This document shows, piece after piece, positions 42,801-46,110 of a DNA stretch of 64,000 nt (its first letter is position 1; each line of letters begins with the position of its first letter). Both the position numbers and the translations under genes were made by a program. The notes beneath the pieces are model-generated. The model did no database searches. It was given only the letters and a program-made list of their open reading frames with translations, and was not told where the DNA came from. Source of the DNA: Dimargaris cristalligena. Its lineage: Eukaryota > Kickxellomycota > Dimargaritomycetes > Dimargaritales > Dimargaritaceae. The stretch is taken from contig JANBQC010000010.1 in the NCBI GenBank assembly GCA_027576995.1, positions 1 through 64,000 of the forward strand, given 5' to 3'.

Positions 42801-45340
42801 TCAACCAGGTTATTAAGCAGGACTCCACATCGGTGGTGTGTCCCCTCCTCAAGACCACGTTTGACGCCTCCATTGCCGAAATGTGGGTTCCTCTAACCAC
42901 TGGTGGAAAGGTGATTACGGCCCCACTCGATATGCTAGACGCGGTCGCCCAAATGACAGTACTGACCTGTACTCCATCGATGTTGGCCACCCTAGACCCC
43001 GACCAGTGCCCACAGGTCCAAACTGTGGTGGTGGGTGGTGAGAATATCAGTCCCCAATTGGTTAACCGTTGGGCCATCCGGGCCCGACTCATCAACTGCT
43101 ACGGCCCTTCCGAGGTATCCGTAAACGCGTTTGCCACTGTACTGCACGCCAACACCGAAATCACCCTGGGCCATCCCATCGCCGGAGTCACCGGGTATGT
43201 CCTGGACCACTACCAGAGACCCGCGCCCCCCGGGGTAGTGGGTGAGCTCTACCTGGGTGGCGCCGGAGTAGCCCGCGGCTACTTAAACCGACCCGATCTT
43301 TCGGCCACCCAATTTATCGACAATCCATTTGGCCCCGGTCGTTTGTATCGAAGCGGGGACGCGGTACGCCGCTTGCCCTCTGGCCAAGTTCAATTTATTG
43401 GTCGCCTGGATAACCAAGTCAAAGTCCACGGCTTCCGTGTCGAGCTGGGTGAAATTGAGAATACACTAGTTAAATTCCCCGGAGTGGAACGTTCCTGCGT
43501 GGTGGTTCAGGATGGCCGACTGGTAGCCTACGTGATTCCTGAGGGCATTGACACCACAGCCCTGTTTCGTTTCGCCCAGGGCCAACTGCCCAGTCACATG
43601 GTTCCAGCCCGGGCGGTGCCGCTCACCCACTTCCCGACTAACCGGGTAGGAAAAATCGATACAGGTGCGCTGCCCCGGGTGACATTTATGGACCTTAACC
43701 TGGATGGCACTACCGCGGCCGATGGCCAGACGGACCGGCCCCACGTTGGAGACCTTCCCCAAGAGGTGGCGCAACTGGTGACCCTGGTGGCCGAGGTACT
43801 CGAATTAACCCCCGACCGGGTGTCGCCCCATGCCACATTCTTCCAACTAGGTGGTGATTCGCTCACAGCTATCCAACTGGCCAGCAAGTGCAAGCAACTG
43901 GGACTGGAACTAAAACTCGTAGACATTGATCGCTTTACCGACTTGTACAGTCTGGCCCAGGCCGCCCAGCCTCTTCATGAGCCACTGCCCGCCGAACAGG
44001 GCCAAGTGATGGGAGCGGTTCCTCTAACCCCGATCCAACTCAATTTCTTCGATATGAATCTAACCAACCCCCACAAGTTCCGCCTCTCGTTCCTCCTGCA
44101 GAGCGCCGTAGTCCACCCCTATACTCGCTGGCAACAGGTATTGCTTAGCCTGCTCTGCCACCATGATCTGCTGCGCTGTCAGTACACGACGGCCGGGGGC
44201 CATATTGGCCCAGGGGCAGAGGAACTGTCCCTAGCCGAAAAGCTGTTCTACCACCGGGTGGCGGACGAGCGGGCCATGAAGGCCATCCTTCCGACCCTGT
44301 TGGACGGAATGCACTACGAACAGGGACCCCTGTTCCAGGCCGCGGTGTTTGACACGACTGACCAACAGTACTTCTTCTTTACCGCCCACCACCTAGTTGT
44401 TGACCTGGTGTCCCTCCGCATCCTCATTGAGGATATTGAATCCCTAATGCGCGGGTTTGCTCTGCCACCCAAGACCCTTTCGTTCCAGCAGTGGGCCGGG
44501 CTCTTGCCCCAGATTGCCGCGGACCTTGACCCCACCCACTGGCCGGCCACTCCCTTCCCCGACCCCATTACCCCCGACTTCCCTGATTCCGTCGCCTCCC
44601 GGACGGTGGTGTCGCAAACCGGTGTAGGGGCGCGCTTATCCAGCGCCGATACCCGGGCCCTATTCGGCCACAGCAGTTCGGCCCTGGACGCCCCACCCAT
44701 GCATTTTATGCTTTCGGCGCTGGTTCGGGCCTTCACCACTTGTTACGACCGCACCGGCCTGGCCCTTCACTTCCAGTCCCACGGCCGCCGGGCCCACGTG
44801 CCGGGCTACGACGTGGCCCGCACCGTCGGTTGGTTTACCACGATTTACCCCGTGATTTTGACCCGTGGATCCGACGGCGTGGAATCGGAGAATGACGCGC
44901 GCGGTACCCTTCGCCACGTCCAGAACACTATGGACCAAATCCCGCACGACGGGTTTATCTACCCCCTACTCCGTCATCTCCGCTCGGCGGACAGTAGTGG
45001 GGATGGTGACACCACAGATCCGACCGTTTGGGATCGTTTCAAGTCGACCCCTCAGTACGCCTTCAATTATCTCGGTCAAGTAGACGCGTCGGGGGTGAAA
45101 TCGACCAGTAAGCTGTTCTCCAGTCGAGCTGACATTACTAGCCAGATCAGTCAGCTCGGTTTAGAAAACAGTTGGTCCTACTTAATTGACTTTATCTGCT
45201 TCCACGACCAGGACCAACTGGTGCTGAATGTCGGTTATAGTAGTGAAGTGTTCAGTGGTAGCAACATGACTACTCTGGCGGAGTCCTGGAAACAGCACTT
45301 GGAGGAGCTGATCCATCTTGCCGATGAAGTAGTGTCTTGA
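20999..45340 (+). CDS. Giant intronless non-ribosomal peptide synthetase with an epimerase in every loading module
   Basis: One uninterrupted frame of 8,113 residues. The ATG at 20999 is the first in frame; only a TTG lies farther upstream, at 20972. The motif-based architecture is half-C, A1-T1-E1, C2-(A remnant)-T*, C3*-A2-T2-E2, C4-A3-T3-E3, C5-A4-T4-E4, C6-A5-T5-E5. All five A domains keep YTSG(S/T)TG or FTSGTTG and GYGPTE/AYGPSE type cores plus the late Lys. Five T domains keep GGDS (Ser835, 3036, 4546, 6060, 7621). E domains show HHxxxDLVSxxxL, (E)xHGR, RTVGWFT and NYLGRF/NYFGRF/NFLGQ motifs. C2, C4, C5 and C6 keep HHxxxDG. There is no TE, reductase or cyclizing C after the last E. Neighbours are housekeeping genes, so no obvious cluster exists. 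The product is inferred to be a pentapeptide, mostly D-configured. The lack of introns contrasts with most neighbours. Confidence 0.95.
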   Translation: MTPSTELSPTTVLGYHRLIAEGYQDYEALPLFKPDNPQSGIFGVSHPLSTMLDTSAAQLDPSLSLDVILHAAWVVLLARYSETPAVVVGTIRADPADGPLEKAAGRVAALVHRYEPDMPVSAWLATIRAALDSDESQVDSAQPDPSIDRPAQHALFESAIVTQPLGPAMCKSQSLLVEDDADAPSIYGPVDLVQEYSWGQVAEALAHHHQVTLLVSLRKGDPEGTSPYLRLHFDGRTVATQAAQQLAIQLGTLMEHLIRVSADPAEEAVTLAELQWLAPNQREAIIHKLSQSPDPTVAPFVPVAHKVAEFARSHPTQAAQLYQGNAQSFAELNHWANVVAHCLRTQHSIGPEDRVALFVEKSTIVVVGMLGILKAGAAFIPIDTQFPADRVEYILQDSAAQVVLTTRLSAPALDSLHAEGSTLVFIDELPDISLSSETGELYPDPSEEPAPDHLAYMIYTSGTTGRPKGVLVEHAGLASVVTVPERRDHIEPGVCVFQSFSIAFDAFLYEAFVTLCNGGTLVLPGEDPLADLAQAHILTATPSFLAMVDPDQFPHLRQIISVGEACPPGLRARWVGRCFMGNGYGPTEATVFTHFDILEESNPITIGRPVRGVTSYLVDHQRQLVPLGVVGELLIGGVGVARGYNNLPEQSESKFITNPFGPGRVYCTGDLARWLPNGRLEFIGRVDHQVKLNGFRIELGEIEAQLGGYPGVQQAAVIVQSDRLVGYYSPASIEVESIRTHLKKTLPRYMVPTYLVPVVVFALTSSAKIDRRRLPPVPELQAAVPEEGPEPGAKSKYNPKTPEEATLRQVWAQVLRRPIHHISPTDHFFQIGGDSIVAILAVAQCRQHGYKLTVPLIFDHPTLVRMARQLVPLASLAEMAVVAYPQGPVEGPIALTPIQRWFFNWPVQHRDHFNQSFNLSVHHELDPQLLSHALTRLAEHHDILRCRYRQGSEGWEQSIPPLADDPDQWVHFISEDNINSAGVVTCLQSLATGITIDNGPLWAFALLAPSEPTDHTWAHVTVHHLVIDLVSWRILIEDLNTLLSGGSLPEKTLSFQQWASALGDHAGQLRADEWPEQHFSPTDYVPSPLTGELHTSAYERRSIACTLSTHVTGPLTGALTRQWRVTTRDMVLAAFALAYCQVFHVTSLALHMEGHGREPWSPELDITRTVGWFTAVYPLVIGAGPAPNLPEVLAATKRALQRIPQKGFPYSVLQHMPQVDPEEKRNLVAKTPAHVDVLFNYFGRFDGQQSDSTWIDIDWDAQHGEHDYKPGEFMTHNLNAMSVVRNGQLQLMVDYNGHYFPESALDGLLTAWENHLETLVALSHDPTHVTPTLTGPDFPLWNPDDEELAYTLEALGERGHLPYEVTDIYPATPAQAEILVVSLKDPSTYLVQIGCTLEGSFDEALFRAAWSDISQRYTILQTVFVDSASALGHGFVQVQLNRSTTEWLPAMEWSADDWAPMEADYIVTDRARGMRVLTDPLIRIQVAQLGAESQSTRVIFSIHHSLFDGWSMSLVLQELLAVYQHGVGTRTNRSDFQAYVQCLAGLDTKAMASFWRAYMADLPPLRLPTLLAPQPPVDQFRKYEAPLKVAHAALGQFASRHGLTPGALLRGAYALVLSQLTGERDLIFGATIAGRNVDLDGITTLVGPCLNTIPVRIRIDSVPLLDWLHNIHDDQRRTLPHELANLIDIAKWAGITDGSPLFRTMLVFENYPQPNADPASPLRIVDKVAYEVTEFPISAMVSDDGDQFRCTVYFHGTHYSLDDAAWLADLLSGVLNQFVQSTSTTVVSDVSLLFPFEATAKSPLESGSSTEGDLTPPVPSSAKSVELPVGWWISSPLNDPTEVNETNQRWAIHHQTWIHLAQIDQVALSGGASAATTVNTKKSGELVTFVRTSDLEKCRGELLSQLTQAYRPEHVILLDDFESWAPWVVASTTERVGSDVLGVVAEAYVQLQSKADIFQSETERWLALCWMVSGGMSTATRSPPHRSSDYFTQGGQAFNLLGIRYALARQFGVYPPLVALYQHRILADLANYVDDLVPTNEAEVPLPLSDDFSGPEGPLSVAQRHIWLQNELSQPVAQSVQEYQIPLDQIPALADVEAIVSNWVACHPALRTTFHWSGSGVLQRVHSSGPAHIEPTAAVSPDSEDIGELPNTPAPLNPRQLPLFSVQLQQKSDTAGCVLIRIHELVGDNRERHQLITHLRQMLVTKTEPEQLDGPDTLFGEKTYLERSHAEYQFLNSVEGTAMVDEWRIYLAEAPRQLDLPADHPRTTLAPFPAGRLVQDLSKEYSDALQTWRKRKDDVPLIDLALASVAGYLARLTGKSDLLVGLAPSPDTKYQLLPLRITSDHSKDFGHWVGQAHSQREWATSHGQIPFDCLFERLGEHPDLYTPPLVQVTVGCTTDSNPTTWSTDRPLSMITRDLARPHARATTRVDLAFGFHEKADGTLAVSLGYNGALFETTTVDRLIKNLVHFSLAALAPPPVPLSQLPLLESGERDLVLSNFSVNPSAEVIPHDAQRGLVHLIMSHIDDYPANVALETKGELVYYSELAGLTEQLARGLYASGVRAGDRVGVFVTRHHRIVLLTLAIWSLGAVYVPIDAQLPRQRQEYMFSTTTCRLVVNATDSTEFPTAVSYRDLYHSGEEDIPPSPYPVADDAPAYIIFTSGTTGLPKGVEVPHGGLCNLMMLVDGNLCDRPDTRVLQTMAPGFDGFLHVTFMTLCHGGTLVVAGADLLTDLEGVDAAVLTPSILSTLEPDLYPRLRALATAGEPLSRHLADIWAPRLPLYNYYGPTEATICSHLTCVPVTGPITIGRPIANTSCYILDDHLQLVPIGATGEIFLGGPNLALGYLGRPDLTEARFIPNPFGLGRLYRSGDLGRWTSSGEVECLGRRDEQVKLRGYRIELAEIQAALLRDPRLTDAVVLVHRQQIVVFVLANETPHPSTETIQADLVEFLPHYMVPSAILWVDEIPRTINGKTDDRQLRDQFDVSHHLHKTPLALSNNQLSARSPQEEALVSAIAQVLALERSAVIPAATFFRLGGDSISAIKLSSKCRQGGWQLAVPAILSGQSLDRLAAQMTPITYPKEDAAAAIGKVPAGTCFPLTPIQTWFFNRNFRNVNHFNQTFVFELLKDLSGPKLASALHRVINQHEMLRAQFINEGDLGWSQQYLAPEQVPALVVSEGQGPLSDLASFVVMVQQSIDIYTGALVGAGLYSILSDSDQPPTVLLILTIHHLVIDLVSWSVVMDDLVQGLGDSPIDSPTCSFPDWALAWQQWSTEQSDVDHSWPDSTLSECPFIQLDQLEQNTEGQSEMHQFTVPTELSRILLQPAADTPTDLRTLDFIVAALSQALQRWAGPNTFIIDMESHGRRPWRTDLDLARTVGWFTTVLPLVCEKIPDQFPGHYLRQAKNGLRKVSDHELETAWQYHRHRAISQGQYTPGLIALNFLGQTIDQGTLTAQGQAPWRPRHDFLSHVAELGADERRAHIIDVAVLVDEGRLKVDLQYCPPVLLTESARTLATAFEQSLSDLAHFHLDHPSVPYWTPAQFPLVKAPLIDWPVLEAKLEERWGAIVGDVADIYPCTPLQAGLLAVTARLPSEYTIQLGCTIEGVPSAEAIQKAFELVAARHPILRTRFLLDGFGNYTEPIQVVAHHPHFPYKLADSWLDLNVQDEADFVAQDRAQGFNLDQPLLRLCVVRLHSRAFRCVVSSHHAILDGWSNGMLLAELKLGLAGTAVPLEPTVSYRSFVQYISEQDPDHNARFWRSYLGMDPVSTTLRLPRHQPPTPTNNAEHIITLTDQLPKLNQQAKQFGVTVSSVLRAAWALLLHQYTGQNDVIFGTTVSGRSIPVDHIENMMGFCINTIPFRCSLSQTASLPQLLRSVGDLSAQLSEQEHCSLTDIQKWVSSAGTKVDLFNTIIVYENYPHSDLNQPDDLIQIRDQVAYEYTEYPLSACFFNEDTELQVRLTWKTDDVDEDYVRLLGANLVRVFKYLYEALGDSPPSLALGHIDLLDPSQADQLDRFGYPIADHVRPVPVTNLIQGWVNETPDTMALECIGHPPITYAQLGVQVSNLITRLVETEPSRQAVVAILVERVPAAILAMLAVLGAGFSYVCIDPSNPLERLQYVLQDCACQIVLALGPTTSDLQVAITEGGRALIDVTQVLLTDTVDSEATRTPWTTPALSDLAYVVYTSGSTGQPKGVQIEHRGLTNLVQCAPHNLGVKSGERVLQTLSLAFDGCVNDIYSCLCNGGTLVLNPHVLAPFDNIDVGAVTPSILAAWDPATVGTIRRIVAAAEPLKPSLVQQWASKCTLFNAYGPSECTVATHIGPVHTDRPITIGTPIANSKCYVLDPQSRRVPIGATGELHVGGVGVARGYLNRPDLTEAAFLANPFVPDDRMYRTGDLVRWLADGTLEYVARTGDFLKIRGFRIELAEIELALLAHPEVVAGSVIVSGDRIYGFVAPQTVDVDVVRATASRRLPHYMYPSRIFALNSLPMTTNNKVDKQALKSHLAIALSESTEREVTAPQSELQGKIRDALAQTLFQEPTAIGIHDSFFQLGGDSISAIRYSALLRDAGIVATVAQIFDHPTVYSISDVVQVQDTERPAITQEPVSGSFPLAPVQSWYFDLNLQAVQRFNQSFMLAIRDPIPSDTIKEAVATLITHHDVLRARYRCNETRWEQAIDPYSDSPDTPYFHFDVVEDELTEAEVRDRCCALTAQFDLQGGPLAAAGVYRTTDHPQLLFLSAHHLTVDLVSWRILFEDLAALLQPSPKPLPPKTVSYADWTRHLVEHAHLVPPSPGISSDPLYCDVPSPLTTNTIDSRHTTTHFLSGPATQSLFQTGRDQNVLRAQPQEILLAAFAAAYFTVAPPDSLTVDLENHGRHPFDSLDISRTVGWFTAIYPVPFRRANGPDSDNHTALLGTALRASKNGIRTTGHHGLAPGLRKYLVDPGTDSTPGRVSFNYLGRFDQLDSGKGPFISRPELVPPECDLNGQEIWPYLMEASCRHVDDQLELALVTSPHFHSPEFVQRLLESWSSHLVTYTSAEAATLLHHALTPTDFPLLGCTPESLAGLLSEIEAARDISPAEIADLMPTSHLQEGLTISTLRDPSAYVIQIRFDIEGSPDVTRYQAAWASLGQRYQVLRTRLHTSDHLPGKSVVQVITRQFTAPWTIEEWSTIDPNSEEAQVQESAYLSADRQRGFTLDGPLIRFALFHMGSERARCIMTVHHSLLDGWSNSIILSESLALYHGVDLPPPVQYSAFIQYLEGQDVEACQRFWQEYLDQVKPTPAISLPAPAGTLSAPQGQKTLPRVHSVTFTCPSTTIQAFAQAHSITTASLLRALWALLLSQYLNERSDVVFGVVVSGRNTPIAGIERMVGMCINTVPFRAQLNPEAAVLDWLHQLHSISGRMIPFEHCRLTDIKQWALSNGPASSGDMFQSIIVYENYPTSNIELPEPEISYQRGQGLEFTEYPLSGCFIEIGGHLQLKIVYSSHLYDPIYVTHMGDYLNHCLSRIIQSAAELRMEDLFALSPAETELVLRTWAVGPVDESPHLDRNLHQLYLDRMDQDPTAIALEWEDQQWSYAEVYEKATGVAQWLLARGQQPSTPVALIIDRSPAMIFGLLGTLLAGGTYVPMEATNVPDRLRHMLHELDDPAILTTRSRAPLVFDELGVDKERVGFIDELVENPVEGLAAGKDRLCVTVTQDDLAYIIFTSGTTGKPKGVPISHRGIVNFVSHSPHNFGLKPGHRVMQFLNIAFDGCLSEVLNTLIGGATLVLRDDDYTETAKRVNTLLCTPSALSILDPMDYPNLRLISTAGEALPYSLAQRWAAHCSLYNTYGPSEASIGTHIAHVKPGQPISIGVPIANSQCYVLDDNLRLVPAGVVGEMCIAGRGVSPGYYKRPDLSAKAFVDNPYGPGRLYLTGDLVRWLPSGEVQYLSRKDSQIKLRGFRIELGELESTAELLPEVQHSTAVVKDGQIVLYVTPTQVDADAIRELIRTKLPAYMVPAYLITLDEMPLTKNGKIDRAQLTARVLPTSGSGGSALYQSDPAILELLVAALGQTLNQDPTAINVNSSFFELGGDSISAIQFVAKGKRAGLDLSVAQIFKTPIVAQLASLVQLSDPRKTRPFLGLLASEEMAHAQGEVPLTPIQTWFLQQPFHHWDQFNMTFLIECREALTLSDVYRTVQSLVVHHDMLRVRLERGSTPREARQIVPAFDPDRPLDSYVYLEEVHLADASELSFWLEKIQTRLSLSDGPTLACALIHLDGRPLLFTTIHHFALDLVSWRILLEDMETLLTGGQLPEPTMPFRQWAHLLKAYAQTLSDDAWPQYGPVDPLPLDYPESTEGHHQLASCLSLERALGTDLTDKLFCQLSATAGATPQEFMLASLIGALQAELAMRSVEIELESHGRHPWDNDIDISRTVGWFTVTYPLSFHPSAPAGGLSERLARLRHVKHRLRRVPSSGFPYSLLKYLKDHDPDTVNPALLKPFRKPDVLFNYLGRFEHLEAENSFWRSFDHILGEDSFNVSKTEDWNRVLDAVCRVDTDRGLVLCLTYNTEMHRPDTAERIVDRWQAELGCLINEALASATPTYAPTDYPLLKGLTETDLDTLVTLDLPSAKFDIRQVENIYPCAPLQEGLLFAMLKDPSAYVIQTAYTIRGHLDSERFKRAWDHVGQINSILRTRFCLGSRAAGGKNLQVVLKEFHADWREFDLCGRDPASFEAELVEQDRRFGFSPELPLVRFALIRLEESGCHHRFILTIHHALADGWSNAIMINQLLQAYMDQCPVARINYDEFMEVLLSQDPQEARDHWRGELHGLSSPTILTGPKPWAPSGTRKLDPVGGEGGQAGHPRPKTSRFVHATIQGLARMNKLAQTQGITFATLLRAAWGLTLHHYTGLDDVVFGVIVSGRNVPIDNIDHLVGLCINNIPFRVQIDQKQPVAQWLGDLHQRVAASVRYEHCRLTDITKWSDLALDSVLFNTALVYENYPMAESSVDTPISIDGEYGVEHTEYDLSLCVFSHDDALEIKLEYQPTLFDPTFAQQLAHHFAALITRIHQVSPACPLGEIPLLSEVESSRLLAPAPFTINRLFPSNDSDEVAECFTAHVLFRSQVERTPDAPALEGPMAYGSLTYRQLDWLSNALANQIGTLLSIEDTVPAEPVIAILSDCHHEIIVSQLAIWKAGGAFVVLDPTYPLERKRFILEDTQCTLVLGGSFDQVLAIDPVLEHIALDEFLNVNAVPTADCDLTFSMESNTDENERRYRLAWVVYTSGSTGQPKGVLVEHGGAVNCFLAINQVIKQDSTSVVCPLLKTTFDASIAEMWVPLTTGGKVITAPLDMLDAVAQMTVLTCTPSMLATLDPDQCPQVQTVVVGGENISPQLVNRWAIRARLINCYGPSEVSVNAFATVLHANTEITLGHPIAGVTGYVLDHYQRPAPPGVVGELYLGGAGVARGYLNRPDLSATQFIDNPFGPGRLYRSGDAVRRLPSGQVQFIGRLDNQVKVHGFRVELGEIENTLVKFPGVERSCVVVQDGRLVAYVIPEGIDTTALFRFAQGQLPSHMVPARAVPLTHFPTNRVGKIDTGALPRVTFMDLNLDGTTAADGQTDRPHVGDLPQEVAQLVTLVAEVLELTPDRVSPHATFFQLGGDSLTAIQLASKCKQLGLELKLVDIDRFTDLYSLAQAAQPLHEPLPAEQGQVMGAVPLTPIQLNFFDMNLTNPHKFRLSFLLQSAVVHPYTRWQQVLLSLLCHHDLLRCQYTTAGGHIGPGAEELSLAEKLFYHRVADERAMKAILPTLLDGMHYEQGPLFQAAVFDTTDQQYFFFTAHHLVVDLVSLRILIEDIESLMRGFALPPKTLSFQQWAGLLPQIAADLDPTHWPATPFPDPITPDFPDSVASRTVVSQTGVGARLSSADTRALFGHSSSALDAPPMHFMLSALVRAFTTCYDRTGLALHFQSHGRRAHVPGYDVARTVGWFTTIYPVILTRGSDGVESENDARGTLRHVQNTMDQIPHDGFIYPLLRHLRSADSSGDGDTTDPTVWDRFKSTPQYAFNYLGQVDASGVKSTSKLFSSRADITSQISQLGLENSWSYLIDFICFHDQDQLVLNVGYSSEVFSGSNMTTLAESWKQHLEELIHLADEVVS
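21890..24970 (+). other. NRPS module 1: A1-T1-E1 (starter)
   Basis: Residues about 298-1324. A1 has MIYTSGTTGRPKG and GNGYGPTEATVF. The hand-aligned ten-residue specificity code, by analogy with the GrsA Phe pocket, is D-A-Y-T-I-V-G-V-F-K, a hydrophobic pocket of unknown substrate. T1 carries IGGDSI with Ser835. E1 has HHLVIDLVSWRIL, EGHGRE with catalytic Glu1153, RTVGWFT and FNYFGRFD, so it should be active and give a D residue at position 1. Confidence 0.8.
25085..27110 (+). other. NRPS dead module: C2, A remnant, T with Ser replaced by Ala
   Basis: C2 (residues about 1363-1796) is intact, with IYPATPAQ and HHSLFDGWS. The following A domain is almost gone: the 200 residues between C2 and T* lack every A core motif, and only the late part (GELVTFVRTSDLEKCRGELL, then VILLDDFESW) recalls the C-terminal A subdomain. 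T* reads FTQGGQAFNLLGIRY, where GGDS is expected. Ala1997 replaces the serine that takes phosphopantetheine, so this carrier cannot be loaded. The reading frame is nevertheless intact. Confidence 0.8.
27160..31600 (+). other. NRPS module 2: degenerate C3, then A2-T2-E2
   Basis: Residues about 2054-3534. C3 starts with PLSVAQRHIWLQNEL, the style of an LCL domain, unlike the other C domains, and its active site reads HELVGDN at 2183-2189 in place of HHxxxDG. A2 has FTSGTTGLPKG and NYYGPTEATIC; the code by hand is D-G-H-V-A-A-Y-I-C-K. Its A10 reads NGKTDD. T2 is normal (Ser3036). E2 keeps HHLVIDLVSW, ESHGR and RTVGWFT, with NFLGQ in place of NYLGR. Confidence 0.75.
31660..36130 (+). other. NRPS module 3: C4-A3-T3-E3
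   Basis: Residues about 3554-5044. C4 has IYPCTPLQ and HHAILDGWSN. A3 has VYTSGSTGQPKG and NAYGPSECTVA; the code by hand is D-G-N-A-V-A-A-V-A-K, with NNKVDK as the late Lys motif. T3 has LGGDSI (Ser4546). E3 has HHLTVDLVSWRIL, ENHGRHP, RTVGWFT and FNYLGRFD, all intact. Confidence 0.8.
36180..40720 (+). other. NRPS module 4: C5-A4-T4-E4
   Basis: Residues about 5061-6574. C5 has LMPTSHLQEG (a variant of IYPxTPxQ) and HHSLLDGWSN. A4 has FTSGTTGKPKG and NTYGPSEASIG; the code by hand is D-G-S-L-S-A-T-I-G-K. T4 has LGGDSI (Ser6060). E4 has HHFALDLVSWRIL, ESHGRHPW, RTVGWFT and FNYLGRFE. Confidence 0.8.
40775..45337 (+). other. NRPS module 5: C6-A5-T5-E5, terminal, E5 probably inactive
   Basis: Residues about 6593-8113. 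C6 has IYPCAPLQ and HHALADGWSN. A5 has VYTSGSTGQPKG and NCYGPSEVSVN; the code by hand is D-A-A-T-V-G-C-V-N-K. T5 has LGGDSL (Ser7621). E5 has HHLVVDLVSLRIL (Leu for the usual Trp), FQSHGRR with Gln7926 in the place of the catalytic Glu, and an intact RTVGWFT. The protein ends about 20 residues after the E fold, with no release domain. Confidence 0.8.
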
Positions 45341-46110
45341 TTTCGTTAATGTAACTGGAGTCCCCCATAGCACCAGCCATTCCCGAAACCTTTCTTTTAA
45401 TATTGTCTTTGGTAGGTTTTTACTTACAATCCCCATCTATCTCTATATCTAAGTATCTACATATATCTCTGTATTCACAATTTTATATCGACATTAGTTC
45501 AAATTTATTCCCCTTTGGCCTTTCTATACTTTACTATTCCTAGCACACGATGCATCATTTCGCGCTAAATTATCTATCAATAAAACCCGTTATTTCGCGA
45601 ATCATTTTGTAGGATATGGTAGAGGTCGAGGTCCAGGTATAGCCGAAGCAGAGTCGTGGTTGCCCCATTGCGACCACAACTGTCACTATTCGTATTCAGG
45701 TTAATATTATACGTCCAAAGTGCTAGTGGCCTTATTCAGGGCTATTCTGGTACAAATAGCTAAACCTTGTCATTTTTAATGTTCTCCTTTTGCAGTTTTT
45801 TTGCCCCGCCCCTCTATCATTGAGTAATATCAGTCAATGAAAAATAGACTATCACGATATCGCCCATATTGCTCTTCGTATATAATTGGTTGATTTTTTT
45901 TCTTGAAGGGCAGAATATTCTGGGCTGAGCAAAGTCGGATACCCTGAAATGACGCATTTATGTTGCCCACCTCAAGCCAATTCAAGAAGTTGTCTATTTA
46001 AGCGCAACTAACTCGTCACCATTTAATATTTTTTAGACTACCTGTGCCGCCCCCTTCCCATTTGTACTATAGACTCTGTAGATCTTTATCATTCGCATTG
46101 CCCAACCACC
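45341..46110. other. 3' region of the NRPS gene and promoter of the ZZ gene
   Basis: AT-rich, with an AATAAA at 45579-45584, 240 bases after the NRPS stop, as a plausible poly(A) signal. No thioesterase, transporter or other small gene is hidden here in any frame I could see. Confidence 0.5.

Noticed and set aside
20999..45340. Hybrid PKS-NRPS
   Set aside because: No ketosynthase, acyltransferase or ketoreductase motif occurs anywhere in the frame; all domains are C, A, T or E.
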